A DNA stretch of 64,000 nt from Marinobacter salsuginis (lineage in GTDB: Bacteria > Pseudomonadota > Gammaproteobacteria > Pseudomonadales > Oleiphilaceae), in NCBI RefSeq assembly GCF_009617755.1, contig NZ_BGZH01000001.1:930001-994000 (forward strand). Reading direction: 5' to 3'. Below, piece after piece: positions 18,117 through 27,410 of the stretch. Position 1 is the stretch's first letter. Every line of letters starts with the position of its first letter. The notes below the pieces were generated by a model. The model was not told the DNA's origin. It saw only the letters and a list, made by a program, of their open reading frames with translations, and did not search any database. The translations under genes and the position numbers were made by a program.

Positions 18117-20312
18117 TCAGTCTTTCGTGTCCGGCAGCCTTACCTCGATATCAGGTTCCGAGTCATGCCAGCGGCCCTCCCAGGACACATCGGGCGAGGC
18201 ACCGGGCCTTGGCGTAATGGTGATGGATATGGTTCCGAAACTGGTTGGTGCGGGACCAAACCGGATTGGCTTTTCCTGAGCCAGCCAGCGCGGAGGAATA
18301 CCGGCCCCGAGAATGAGGCGATCACCTTCCTCCCGGACAAAGCAGTTACGCACCATTAACACCCACTCTGCGGACGCCCAGACATGATGGCCATCGCCCA
18401 TGCAGCCGCCGCCGGTCGCAGGATGGATCGCTTCCGGCCACTGTCCCGTTGGTGAGGCCAGCCCGGCCACCGCATCCACCAACTCCAGGAACCGCGGATC
18501 ACCCGCGCGCAGCAGCACCTGCGCCACGTGCAGGGTCAGGTAGGCGTTCAGGCCCGAATGAATCATGTCCTGATAGAAGGCGCCTTTCACAAAGCATTTT
18601 TCGAGCAGAAACTCGACGCAGTCGAGCAATCTGGGATCATCCGGTTCACACAATTGCGTGGGATATCCCATCGCCAGAGAGCCGATGGCGCCGGCATCCA
18701 GACGGCGATAGGGCGAAGCTGGCATTCCCGGTCGCTTCAGTCGCTGCTCGCAGGTTGCCAGGCTGCGGTCAACGGTCTGGCTGAACTCACGGGCACCGGC
18801 ACCGAAATGCTCACTGGTTTCCCGGTCAACCGGGGCAAGCATTGCTTCCGCCGCCTTGAGGCCGGCAATGCCCCAGAAATCGTCCCAGTAGTAATAATCA
18901 TTGGGCCCCAGGTGCTCGGCACTGAATCCGGCGGGCAGCAGACCGGCATGGGGCTCATCAATAGTGTCGCTGAGACGTTTGTTCTCGATCCAGCGGGCGC
19001 CCTTGCGCACGGGCTCCTGCCATTCATGGTGCAGCGGCCGACCGGTCAGTTCATGGAACCGTCTGAGAATCCAGAGCACCTCACCGTTGGCGTCCCACTC
19101 CCCTTCCTGAGAGCGGAAATAGCCGCTTTTGAGTTGTCGTGCCGGAAACTGGTAAAGAGCTCGCTCGGCCCGGTCGGTCAGACCTGCGCATAGCAAGGCA
19201 TGGATGATGAAGGCGGCATCGCGAAACCAGAACCGTTTGTAGGTGTAGGGCCCGGGGTAAACATCTTCGGGAGAATGAAGCACCAGTGAGTGAATAGCCG
19301 CCTGATAGAGAAACTGCCAGTTCTCGTCCGGACACTCCAGCCGGGCATACTCCCCAATGGCGCTGTCCCAGCCATCCGAACGGATGGTCGGCGCCGACTC
19401 ATCCTTCAGCGGAATCCTTACCGTCAGTTCCGACTCTTCCCCTGCCTGAAGCGCGAACAGAGCCGCCGCTGTCACCATTCCGACAGCGCATTCGCCCCGG
19501 CTCTGGTCTTCCTTATCCTGCAGGTGAATGCGAACATCGCCCTGCCGATAGTCTGACACGTGATGGCTTTCCGCGGGTCGACTGAAAAACACCGCCTGCC
19601 TGCCATCCACGCTCCATGCATCACGTTGCTCTGACAGGCCAACCCGATTGATGAAACTGATCCCCTCGGGGTTGGCCGGACGCAGCGAAAGCACCAGTGA
19701 CCCGGATGTCTCTGACCGCGCCTTCAGGACCATCTCACACACCGGCCGGCCCTTTTCCACCACCACCCGGGAACGACTGGTCAGGCTCAGACCGTTCAAT
19801 TCGGATTCGGTCACGACACAGGGGCCATCCTCGAATTCCTGGCGCTGCCGGGCCGTCTTGCTACGTGAAGGTAAAAGACATCGGCCGTCGTCCGCCAGGA
19901 CCCAGGCATCCAGTGACCAGCCGTCGTGGAACGGCGTCAGCAACCCACCGGGATCCACAACCGGCAATTCATCCACATCCGGCTGGCCAATCGCCGTCCA
20001 GTTGCGGTTACTGAGGTTGATATGAGTGATCGAAAATGCGCGGGGAATGAAGGCCGGATCCATAGGGTCAAACTGACGCTCTACCCAGTAGGGCCAGACC
20101 CAGTCCAGGTTGTGCTGGATAACACGGCTGTTGATCAGCCCCCGAGCGTGGAACACCACGCCGGCTCGAAGCAGCTCTATGGGCTCTCCGACTTCCGATG
20201 GCTGGGCAAAACTGTGCAGCTTACCGAGCAGCGCAATCGGATCCAGAAAACCATGACGGTGGGCCACACGCTTAACCACATAACGCCAGGGCAGCCACTT
20301 CATCCAGCTCAT
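18117..20312 (-). CDS. Six-hairpin glycosidase-fold protein, function unknown
   Basis: A 731-residue protein without a signal peptide. The N-terminal half (to about residue 310) looks like a beta-sandwich. The C-terminal half resembles the (alpha/alpha)6 barrel of GH15/GH63/amylo-1,6-glucosidase-like enzymes, with YKRFWFRDAAFIIHAL near residue 350, EGEWDANGEVLWILRRFHEL near 400 and YYYWDDFWGIAGLKAAEAM near 460. The acidic residues in FRD, GEWD and WDDF are candidate catalytic residues. Substrate is unknown; storage glucan or another alpha-glucan is a guess. Its start overlaps the stop of the TVP38 gene as ATGA, so the two are translated together, which is not an arrangement I know from characterised pathways. 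Confidence 0.6.
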   Translation of the reverse strand: MSWMKWLPWRYVVKRVAHRHGFLDPIALLGKLHSFAQPSEVGEPIELLRAGVVFHARGLINSRVIQHNLDWVWPYWVERQFDPMDPAFIPRAFSITHINLSNRNWTAIGQPDVDELPVVDPGGLLTPFHDGWSLDAWVLADDGRCLLPSRSKTARQRQEFEDGPCVVTESELNGLSLTSRSRVVVEKGRPVCEMVLKARSETSGSLVLSLRPANPEGISFINRVGLSEQRDAWSVDGRQAVFFSRPAESHHVSDYRQGDVRIHLQDKEDQSRGECAVGMVTAAALFALQAGEESELTVRIPLKDESAPTIRSDGWDSAIGEYARLECPDENWQFLYQAAIHSLVLHSPEDVYPGPYTYKRFWFRDAAFIIHALLCAGLTDRAERALYQFPARQLKSGYFRSQEGEWDANGEVLWILRRFHELTGRPLHHEWQEPVRKGARWIENKRLSDTIDEPHAGLLPAGFSAEHLGPNDYYYWDDFWGIAGLKAAEAMLAPVDRETSEHFGAGAREFSQTVDRSLATCEQRLKRPGMPASPYRRLDAGAIGSLAMGYPTQLCEPDDPRLLDCVEFLLEKCFVKGAFYQDMIHSGLNAYLTLHVAQVLLRAGDPRFLELVDAVAGLASPTGQWPEAIHPATGGGCMGDGHHVWASAEWVLMVRNCFVREEGDRLILGAGIPPRWLAQEKPIRFGPAPTSFGTISITITPRPGASPDVSWEGRWHDSEPDIEVRLPDTKD

Positions 20313-21049
20313 TCGTTTGCCTCCTGTTCCTTTGGTTCGGTTTCAACTTTGTAACGGGCCAGGGCCCGGCGCGCGAGACGATTGAGAAACACCACGGCCA
20401 ATACCGTGCCTACGAAACCGGCACCGTAGATGGCCCACTCCAGGGGCGTACGGCCGGTTTCCCGAACCCCCAGCGTAGAAAGGTCGGCGGCCAGCGAACC
20501 CAGGTACACGTTGTGCAAGGAAAAGGGAATCACGCCCAGAAAAGTGCCGGCAACAAACCCGCCGAAGGAGAAGTTGGTAAGACCGAACAGAAAATTGGAC
20601 AGCTTGCCCGGAAAGAAGGGAATCAGACGGGTGAGCAGCACTATTTTCCATCCATGGGGCGCCATTTCATTGCTCACCACAGACAACCGGGCGCGACTGT
20701 GGATATAGACCCGGGCATGCTCGCCCAGAAAATGCCGGGCAATCAGGAAGGCGATGGCCGAGCCCAGGGTGGTGCCCACCACCACATACGCGGTGCCTTC
20801 CAGCACACCGAACACGAAACCTGCACCGGTGGTCAGCAGCACTCCCGGCAATAGCAGCACCATGGCAAGTACCATGATGCCAATAAACAGGAAAGCCGCC
20901 CACGCGCCCTGGGTATCGAACCAGCGCAACAGGTCAACCACCTGCTGATGAACCCCGAACGCATAGAGCAGACCGACTATCAGTCCGACACCGGCTATGC
21001 TGCCGCCCATCCACAGGAAGGGCGATTTCTTCCAGCTCCTCATGCCCAC
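20309..21049 (-). CDS. TVP38/TMEM64 family (VTT domain) membrane protein
   Basis: A 246-residue membrane protein with about six helices and the DedA/VTT core: GAGFVFGVLEGTAYVVVGTT, AIAFLIARHFL, then LTRLIPFFPGKLSNFLFGLT. Related DedA proteins recycle lipid carriers or phospholipids across the membrane; TVP38 proteins are mostly uncharacterised. It is the first gene of a two-gene unit with the glycosidase-fold protein (4-base overlap). A link between lipid-carrier flipping and glycan processing is possible but unproven. Confidence 0.88.
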   Translation of the reverse strand: MGMRSWKKSPFLWMGGSIAGVGLIVGLLYAFGVHQQVVDLLRWFDTQGAWAAFLFIGIMVLAMVLLLPGVLLTTGAGFVFGVLEGTAYVVVGTTLGSAIAFLIARHFLGEHARVYIHSRARLSVVSNEMAPHGWKIVLLTRLIPFFPGKLSNFLFGLTNFSFGGFVAGTFLGVIPFSLHNVYLGSLAADLSTLGVRETGRTPLEWAIYGAGFVGTVLAVVFLNRLARRALARYKVETEPKEQEANE

Positions 21050-21103
21050 ACCCTACCCTGTGAAGACGCCCGGGCTCAAAGTGCGGGCAGGCTCATCTCC
21101 GGT

Positions 21104-21343
21104 TCAGGCGCTGCTGAGAATCGACTGAAGCTTCTGAGTCAGGTCTACTGCCTCTGCGCCCAGTGGGGTGAGGTAGCCGCCGTCTTTCTGGCTGATCAGC
21201 CCCTTGGCGTGCAGGCTTTCGGCCGCCCTCACCGTCTCCGGGGCCGCCGAATGAGCATGTACCTTGAGGCCTTCCTGGGTGGAAGTAGAGGGAAACTGGC
21301 CCAGCAGATTGAGTTCGGCAAGATGATCAACAGAGAATGGCAT
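21104..21343 (-). CDS. Small TIGR02647-type conserved protein
   Basis: A 79-residue protein (MPFSVDHLAELNLLGQF start) that matches the TIGR02647 family known from Pseudomonas and relatives, with TQEGLKVH, ETVRAAESLHAKGLI and DGGYLTPLG. The pattern suggests a small winged-helix-like fold, and a DNA-binding role has been supposed but not shown. The start at 21343 is used because upstream residues do not fit the family. Divergent from rsuA with 53 bases between starts. Confidence 0.78.
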   Translation of the reverse strand: MPFSVDHLAELNLLGQFPSTSTQEGLKVHAHSAAPETVRAAESLHAKGLISQKDGGYLTPLGAEAVDLTQKLQSILSSA

Positions 21344-21396
21344 GGCATTTCCTCGTATTATTGTCGGGGTTACCTTCAGCATAGCCGATTCACACC

Positions 21397-22095
21397 ATGA
21401 AGCTTTCGAGAATTCTCAGCAACCAGAATGGCGTCAGTCGTCGTCAGGCCAGGCTCCTGATCGCATCGGGTCGGGTTGCCGTGAATGACCTTTCCTGCGG
21501 GGATCCTGCTGTCGAAGTGGACCGCTTTTCCAGTGTGAAGGTCGACGGTGAGATCGTTCAAAAGGCGGAACCCGGCCATTACCTCATGCTGAACAAGCCG
21601 GCGGGCTTCCTGAGCGCCACCCTCGATCACACGCACACAACCGTGATGGAACTGATAGCGCCGGAACTGCGCGAAGATTTACACATTGCCGGACGGCTCG
21701 ACCGGGCCAGTACCGGGCTGTTGATTCTCACCAATGATGGCCGCTGGTCTCGCCAACTTACCGAACCGCGCATCAAGATCCCGAAAGTCTATCGGGTCTG
21801 CACCGCGTACCCGATTTCTCCGGACACGTCTCAACGATTCGCGGAAGGGATATGGTTCGAGTATGAGCAACTCACCACCTCACCCGCTCAACTCGACCTG
21901 TTGGGCCCCCGCGAAGCCAGGGTGACCATCTACGAAGGCCGTTACCACCAGGTAAAGCGGATGTTTCATGCCGCCGGTAACCGCGTAACTGCGCTGCATC
22001 GGGAGCGAATGGGGAAGATCCGGTTGGACGATTCCCTGGCACCCGGCAAATACCGCCCTCTTACTCCTGAAGAAATCGACTTGATGCAGGCTTGA
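21397..22095 (+). CDS. rsuA: 16S rRNA pseudouridine synthase RsuA
   Basis: A 232-residue pseudouridine synthase that makes pseudouridine 516 in 16S rRNA. An S4 RNA-binding domain (residues 1-55, with VSRRQARLLIASGRVAVN) precedes the catalytic domain with Asp in AGRLDRASTGLLILTNDG, YLMLNKPAGFLSA and the C-terminal YEGRYHQVKRMFHAAGNRV. Length fits RsuA (E. coli about 231) better than RluB or RluE. The symporter gene follows on the same strand. Confidence 0.92.
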   Translation: MKLSRILSNQNGVSRRQARLLIASGRVAVNDLSCGDPAVEVDRFSSVKVDGEIVQKAEPGHYLMLNKPAGFLSATLDHTHTTVMELIAPELREDLHIAGRLDRASTGLLILTNDGRWSRQLTEPRIKIPKVYRVCTAYPISPDTSQRFAEGIWFEYEQLTTSPAQLDLLGPREARVTIYEGRYHQVKRMFHAAGNRVTALHRERMGKIRLDDSLAPGKYRPLTPEEIDLMQA

Positions 22096-22170
22096 TCTGT
22101 CTCACGAGACTTTCGCACGCATCAACTATCCTTGTATGGCGTTCCAGAGAAACAGGGATGGTTCAGAGTA

Positions 22171-23520
22171 ATGCCAAACCAGACGAACGATTTTTATCCG
22201 CGGCCACTTCGTCACCTCAGCAGCTACCTCTCGGGGCTGGTGCAGGGAAAGCTATGGCTGAAGGTTTTGATCGGCATGTTCCTGGGTTTGATCACGGGCA
22301 CGCTCCTCGGCCCCTCCGTGGGACTGGTGGAACCGGACACCGGCACCTTGATTGGCAACTGGCTGGCTTTCCCCGGCCAATTGTTCCTCGCCACGATCCA
22401 GATGATTGTGATCCCCCTGGTGATTGCCTCGGTGGTTCGCGGGCTCGCCGCCAGCGAAGATCTTGAGCAGCTACGAAAGCTCGGCCTGAGGGTGACCGGT
22501 TTCTTCGTAGTCACCACAGCTATGGCGGCATCGATAGGTCTCTGGATCGGCGACCTGATCAACCCGGGCAGGATGATGACGGGCCTTGGCACCCCGGCGG
22601 CAACACCCCAGGACAGCGCGCCGGTTGCCAGCATGCCCGGTGTCGACGAGCTGCCCAAGACCCTGATCGGCCTGTTACCGGGCAACCCCCTGGACGCGAT
22701 GGTTGAGGGTCAGATGCTCCAGGTGGTGATCTTTTCCATCATTGTCGGCATCGCCCTGGTCAGCATGGCCCCGGAAAAATCCAGGCCCATGCTGGACCTG
22801 CTCGACTCCCTCCAGCAAATCTGCATGACCGTTGTCCGCTGGGCGATGCGCCTGGCTCCGGTTGCAGTGTTCGGCCTCATGGCCCAACTGACTACCACGC
22901 TCGGATTCCGGGCAATGCTGGGCATGGCTTCCTATGTCGCAACCGTTATTGTGGGTTTGCTGGTGTTGTTGGGCGTTTACATGCTGATCCTGAAGCTCCT
23001 CGCCGGCCAATCCCCCGTTCGCTTCCTGAAAGACACCCGGGATGTGCTTTTGCTGGCCTTCTCCACATCCAGCTCGGCGGCCGTCATGCCCCTGTCCATC
23101 AGAACGGCCGAAGACAAGCTGGGGGTGCGGCCCTCAGTTTCCCAGTTCGTGATTCCCCTGGGTGCCACCATCAACATGAATGGCACGGCACTCTATCAGG
23201 CCGTGGCTACCATCTTTCTGGCACAGGTCTATGGTATTGATCTGAGCATGGGAAGCATGGCGCTCGTGGTTGCCATGGCCGTGGGCGCCTCAATCGGTTC
23301 ACCAGCCACGCCCGGGGTAGGCATTGTGATCCTTGCAATGGTACTCCAGACCGTAGGCATTCCGCCCAGCGGCATTGCGCTGATCATGGGTGTGGACCGG
23401 ATTCTCGATATGTGCCGTACCGCGATCAACGTGACGGGAGACCTGGTGACCTGCCGGCTAATGGAAAATCTGGCGGGAAAGCGACTTCCGCCCGAACCAG
23501 TTCCCGAGGAAACTTCATGA
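22171..23520 (+). CDS. Dicarboxylate/amino acid:cation symporter (DAACS)
   Basis: A 449-residue secondary transporter of the GltP/GltT/DctA family, taking up glutamate, aspartate or C4-dicarboxylates with H+ or Na+. The re-entrant serine loop is AFSTSSSAAVMPLSI, followed by the family motif GATINMNGTALYQ and the substrate-binding helix GVDRILDMCRTAINVTGD, where the Asp-Arg pair resembles amino-acid-transporting members. The start at 22171 is preferred; an in-frame TTG at 22132 adds a poorly fitting tail. Glutamate or aspartate is more likely than succinate, but this is inference. Confidence 0.9.
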   Translation: MPNQTNDFYPRPLRHLSSYLSGLVQGKLWLKVLIGMFLGLITGTLLGPSVGLVEPDTGTLIGNWLAFPGQLFLATIQMIVIPLVIASVVRGLAASEDLEQLRKLGLRVTGFFVVTTAMAASIGLWIGDLINPGRMMTGLGTPAATPQDSAPVASMPGVDELPKTLIGLLPGNPLDAMVEGQMLQVVIFSIIVGIALVSMAPEKSRPMLDLLDSLQQICMTVVRWAMRLAPVAVFGLMAQLTTTLGFRAMLGMASYVATVIVGLLVLLGVYMLILKLLAGQSPVRFLKDTRDVLLLAFSTSSSAAVMPLSIRTAEDKLGVRPSVSQFVIPLGATINMNGTALYQAVATIFLAQVYGIDLSMGSMALVVAMAVGASIGSPATPGVGIVILAMVLQTVGIPPSGIALIMGVDRILDMCRTAINVTGDLVTCRLMENLAGKRLPPEPVPEETS

Positions 23521-23555
23521 CCGGACGGAAGTAAATTGATCGGGGCACGACTGGA

Positions 23556-24032
23556 TCAGATACTTTCAGAGCGCTTTCCGGTGTCCTCATCCAGCTCCTT
23601 TTCGGTGCTGTTCCATTGCTCTGAGAGTGCCTCATAGGCCTCGGAGAAACCCTTGCGAGCCCGCTCCCAGGCAGATGCAGAACTCTCTTTCAGTTCCTGG
23701 TACCAGTTTTGCACACGCGCTCTCTGTTCGCGCAGAGACTCCAGACTCTTCTGGGACCGTTCCCGAGCGGTGTCGCTCATATCGTCCCAGTTTTCGGAAA
23801 GCTGTTGTTCCAGTTCCTGGATACGTTTGTCCAGGGCAGACAGTGTTCTATTGATCGAGTCCTCGGCCTGCTCCTTCTGGTCAGAACCATACTCCTGGAG
23901 CGCCTCGCCTAACTCCCGGGTTTCCTGTTCAAGCGATTCCACGGAAGAATCCCCCGATGAAGTTTCGGCGAGAGTCGCCGCCGAAAACATGCCGGAAAAA
24001 GCAATCGCAAGCGCGTAAATCCAGTTTTTCAT
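23556..24032 (-). CDS. Secreted coiled-coil protein, unknown
   Basis: A 158-residue protein with a clear signal peptide (YALAIAFSGMFSAATLAE, cleavage near residue 22). The mature part is highly charged and almost entirely helical, rich in Glu, Gln, Lys and Ser, with heptad-like leucines over residues 30-125, e.g. ALDKRIQELEQQLSENWDDM. No catalytic motif or cysteine is seen. It is probably a periplasmic coiled coil. Convergent with the symporter gene. I do not recognise a named family. Confidence 0.65.
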   Translation of the reverse strand: MKNWIYALAIAFSGMFSAATLAETSSGDSSVESLEQETRELGEALQEYGSDQKEQAEDSINRTLSALDKRIQELEQQLSENWDDMSDTARERSQKSLESLREQRARVQNWYQELKESSASAWERARKGFSEAYEALSEQWNSTEKELDEDTGKRSESI

Positions 24033-24113
24033 CTTTCAGTCCTCCAAATTCATCTCAGGACTGTAGCAGCGAGGTAAAGCCAATTGCACCTTAACTAAAC
24101 CTAATACTGAGGC

Positions 24114-24638
24114 TCACCGCTTGCCTGAAAGCAGGCCCTCGACGACCGCATCACAGACCTGATCCTGGTTCAGGCCTTCGCCTTGCACGGTAAGATCCGC
24201 ATATTGGGAATACAATTCGAACCGCTCTTCGAACAAGGCTTCCAGCGATTGATCCGGTCTACGGGAAATACCCCGCATGCTGTGATCACCGATTCGCTCG
24301 ATAACCAGTTCAAGCGGAATATCGAGAAACACGACGATGCCATTGGTCTTGAGGTGTTCCATGGCAGGGGCACTGTAGACCGCACTGCCTCCGGTGCTGA
24401 TAACCTTGTGTTCCAAATCCAGCTTCAGAAGCACCTGCTCTTCAATCCGTCGGAGGGCTTCGTAGCCGTCCTGGTCTACAATAGCCTGGAGGGTGCGGCC
24501 AGCTTCTTCCTGGATCAGCAGATCGGTATCGACAAACCCGAGACCCAGACGCTTGGCCAGCAGAACACCCACTGTGCTCTTGCCGCTACCGGGCATACCG
24601 ATGAGAACGAGGTTTCCTGTATCGGTCGGGTTAACCAT
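24114..24638 (-). CDS. Shikimate kinase-like protein (AroK/AroL family)
   Basis: A 174-residue P-loop kinase that transfers phosphate from ATP to shikimate in the pathway to aromatic amino acids. Walker A is GMPGSGKSTVG, the shikimate-binding DTD follows in GFVDTDLLIQ, then VISTGGSAV (the usual GGG/GGSAV loop). Lid arginines lie in HSMRGISRRPDQ. It is not beside aroB, where the main aroK usually sits, so it may be a second shikimate kinase or a related kinase. The start at 24638 is chosen by alignment; an ATG at 24683 would add 15 residues. Confidence 0.78.
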   Translation of the reverse strand: MVNPTDTGNLVLIGMPGSGKSTVGVLLAKRLGLGFVDTDLLIQEEAGRTLQAIVDQDGYEALRRIEEQVLLKLDLEHKVISTGGSAVYSAPAMEHLKTNGIVVFLDIPLELVIERIGDHSMRGISRRPDQSLEALFEERFELYSQYADLTVQGEGLNQDQVCDAVVEGLLSGKR

Positions 24639-24817
24639 GATGCTTGTGTGTGACCTCTCCGGAGAATGAGAACTGGCTGGCAATAAAGGCAGAACGTAAC
24701 ATTTTTACGACAGAGCGCGCGCTTTATTCCGGCCCGCAAGCCCGTATAATTCAGGCAACGGCGGTTTTCAGAGAATACCTGAAGCCGGCCACCGACGGCA
24801 TCTTTCGCGAGTGAGTA

Positions 24818-25519
24818 ATGACCACCGGCAGATCACTTCTGATCCCATCAATAGCAGCTTTGGTGCTTGCTCTGTCAGCATCCGCTCTGGCAGATGGCAT
24901 CAAGCGTATTGTGCATCCCGATGGCACTGTCGAATTCACCAACGTAAAAAATGCCGGCCAGCCCAGAGCCTCCAGCGGTAACGATACCGTCTACCGCTAC
25001 ACCGATGACAATGGCGTGATTGCTTACAGCAGCGTCCAGCCAACCGCGGCTGAGTTCGACGTTATCCGTTTTCACTGTTACGCCTGCGACCCGGAGTCCA
25101 GCGTCGACTGGCGCAAAACGCCACTGTTCACCAAACCGTACCGCTCAGAAATTCAGACCGCAGCCCAGGAATACGGAGTTGATCCGGCTCTTGTCCGCGC
25201 TGTGATCCATGCCGAATCTGCATTCAATGAAAAAGCCCTGTCCCCGGTCGGTGCCCAGGGCCTGATGCAGTTGATGCCGGGCACGGCCGAAGAGCTGGGT
25301 GTTCGGAACGCGTTGGCGGCTGGCGAGAATATCCGTGGCGGCGTCCATTACCTGGCCAAGATGCTCGACCGATTCAATGGCGACATCCGGCTGGCCACCG
25401 CCGCCTACAACGCGGGGCCCGGCGCTGTGAGCCGATACAAAGGCGTACCACCCTATGCCGAAACAAAGGCCTACGTAGAAAGGGTTGGCATCCTTCACGA
25501 GCGCTACGCCGCGCTGTAG
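24818..25519 (+). CDS. Lytic transglycosylase (SLT domain) with DUF4124-like N-terminus
   Basis: A 233-residue exported protein: signal peptide to about residue 25 (ALSASALA), a short DUF4124-like beta region ([16 protein letters not shown]), then a C-terminal SLT/GH23 domain. The catalytic Glu lies in [15 protein letters not shown], followed by [13 protein letters not shown] and [15 protein letters not shown]. Such enzymes cut the MurNAc-GlcNAc bond of peptidoglycan, forming 1,6-anhydro ends. A TATAAT at 24745-24750 upstream could be its -10 box. Cell-wall turnover is the likely role. Confidence 0.9.
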   Translation: MTTGRSLLIPSIAALVLALSASALADGIKRIVHPDGTVEFTNVKNAGQPRASSGNDTVYRYTDDNGVIAYSSVQPTAAEFDVIRFHCYACDPESSVDWRKTPLFTKPYRSEIQTAAQEYGVDPALVRAVIHAESAFNEKALSPVGAQGLMQLMPGTAEELGVRNALAAGENIRGGVHYLAKMLDRFNGDIRLATAAYNAGPGAVSRYKGVPPYAETKAYVERVGILHERYAAL

Positions 25520-25542
25520 GCCCCTCAGAGGTCCGTTAATCA

Positions 25543-26475
25543 ATGAACTTCAAGCGTCTGGAGACCTTTATCTGGGTTGCGACGCTGGGCAGCTTTCGCA
25601 AGGCGGCCGAGCACCAGCACACCACCCAGCCGGCCATTTCCAACCGTATTGCAGCGCTTGAGGACGAGCTTGGCGTACGGCTGTTCGAGCGCGAATCCGG
25701 GCACAGCAAACTTACGAGCAAGGGGCAGGAACTCCTGCCCTATGCCGAAAAGATTGTTTTTATGGCCCAGCAGCTGCGCAAGCGCGCAGACCGTGGAGCC
25801 TCTTTATCGGGTATTCTCAGGCTCGGGGTTTCGGAAACCATTGTGCACTCCTGGCTACCGCGTTTTTTCCGGGAACTGCACGAAACGGCACCCAACCTGG
25901 ATGTGGAAATCACCGTGGATGTCTCCGGCAACCTCCGGTCCGGTTTGCTGGACCGGAGCCTCGACCTTGCATTTCTGATGGGCCCCGTATCAGAACCAAA
26001 AGTCGAAAACCGGGCACTCTGTAGCTTCCCGCTGATCTGGGTGGCAAGCCCCGAGTTGAATCTGCCGAACAGGCTCCTGGACCTCAAAGAGCTGGCAGAG
26101 TGGCCCATCATTACCTACGCCCGAAACACCAAACCCTTCGCGGAAATCAGCCAGAAATTCAGCGAGCTGGATGAACTGCCCGCACGTTTCTACTCGTCAA
26201 GCTCGCTCGCAGCCTGTCGGCAGCTGACTCTGGACGGCATTGGTATCTCCACGCTTCCACTGAGCGTAATCAAACATGAACTGGAAAGCGGCCGCCTGAT
26301 CCAGCTCAATACCTCGTGGACGCCCTCAGAACTTGCCTTCACTGCGTCTTATTCCGGCACTCCTTTTAACCCGATTGCGGAGCTTGCAGCCAACCTTGGC
26401 GTGATGGTGTCCGATGAGTATGACCGGACCACACATCACAAAAAGTTATCGGAAGATGTAAAAAACGATAATTAG
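25543..26475 (+). CDS. LysR-type regulator of the pyroglutamate/TRAP operon
   Basis: A 310-residue LysR-type regulator. The N-terminal helix-turn-helix ([20 protein letters not shown], then [19 protein letters not shown]) and a LysR substrate domain are clear. It lies directly upstream of, and on the same strand as, the DUF1445-TRAP-pxp array, 68 bases before the first gene. It therefore probably controls that operon, with glutamate, D-glutamate or 5-oxoproline as plausible effectors. Confidence 0.9.
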   Translation: MNFKRLETFIWVATLGSFRKAAEHQHTTQPAISNRIAALEDELGVRLFERESGHSKLTSKGQELLPYAEKIVFMAQQLRKRADRGASLSGILRLGVSETIVHSWLPRFFRELHETAPNLDVEITVDVSGNLRSGLLDRSLDLAFLMGPVSEPKVENRALCSFPLIWVASPELNLPNRLLDLKELAEWPIITYARNTKPFAEISQKFSELDELPARFYSSSSLAACRQLTLDGIGISTLPLSVIKHELESGRLIQLNTSWTPSELAFTASYSGTPFNPIAELAANLGVMVSDEYDRTTHHKKLSEDVKNDN

Positions 26476-26543
26476 ACTTTTTCACCAACCGGTATACCCT
26501 GAAATTTAGTTGTAATAATCAATGTCAATCAGGGGTAACCGAC

Positions 26544-27359
26544 ATGCACACCGGTGCGTATTCCGAATTCAAAAACAGCGTGCTTGATCAGGCGTCCGAG
26601 TTGCGCGCCCGTATCCGGTCCGGAGCCCATACCGGCACCACAAGCGGCACGGCCAGCAGCCTGCTCCAGGGTAATGTCGTTATCCTGCCGTCCGAATGGG
26701 CCGGCGATTTTCTCCTATACTGTCAGAATAACCCGGTTGCCTGCCCCCTGATCGGCATGTCTCAACCCGGTGATCCCAGCCTCCCTGATCTGGGGCATGA
26801 TCTGGATATCAGAACCGATGTACCCGAATACCAGGTATTCCGGAATGGCGAGCGAGCAGAGACTGCCACCGACCTCAAAAGCCTCTGGAGGGACGACCTG
26901 GTGACCTTTGTTCTGGGTTGCTCGTTCTCATTTGAAGATGCCCTGATCAGAGCCGGTCTCTCGGTGCGGAACGTGGACGAGGCACGGAACGTTTCCATGT
27001 TCCGTTCGAATATCGCTACCCGGCCTGCAGGCCCGTTCAGTGGCAACATGGTGGTCTCCATGCGTCCGTTCAACGGTACTGATGCGATTCGCGCGATACA
27101 GATTACCACACGCCTGCCCAAGGCCCACGGTGCACCGGTTCACATCGGTGATCCGTCACTTATTGGCATCCAGGACGTTAACACACCCGATTTTGGAGAT
27201 CCGGTAACGATCAGGCCGGGCGAGCTTCCGCTGTTCTGGGCCTGCGGGGTAACTCCGCAACTGGCTCTGGAGAATGCACGCCTGCCGTTCGCCATAACCC
27301 ATGTACCGGGAAAGATGCTGCTTACCGAGCGGCTGAATGAAGAACTGGCGGTACTCTGA
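26544..27359 (+). CDS. DUF1445 family protein (D-glutamate cyclase-like, YcsI)
   Basis: A 271-residue member of the DUF1445/YcsI family, often labelled putative hydro-lyase. Visible stretches include [33 protein letters not shown] and [20 protein letters not shown]. The mammalian homologue DGLUCY is a D-glutamate cyclase making 5-oxo-D-proline, and Bacillus ycsI sits among the pxpABC genes, so a role in the D-glutamate/pyroglutamate cycle is reasonable. AGGGG lies about 10 bases before the ATG. First gene of the array that continues into dctPQM and pxpABC. The reaction is inferred, not shown. Confidence 0.85.
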   Translation: MHTGAYSEFKNSVLDQASELRARIRSGAHTGTTSGTASSLLQGNVVILPSEWAGDFLLYCQNNPVACPLIGMSQPGDPSLPDLGHDLDIRTDVPEYQVFRNGERAETATDLKSLWRDDLVTFVLGCSFSFEDALIRAGLSVRNVDEARNVSMFRSNIATRPAGPFSGNMVVSMRPFNGTDAIRAIQITTRLPKAHGAPVHIGDPSLIGIQDVNTPDFGDPVTIRPGELPLFWACGVTPQLALENARLPFAITHVPGKMLLTERLNEELAVL

Positions 27360-27410
27360 AGCCGCTGTTCAATTGAAACGATAAAAAAGCAGAAACACGG
27401 GAGATTCGTT

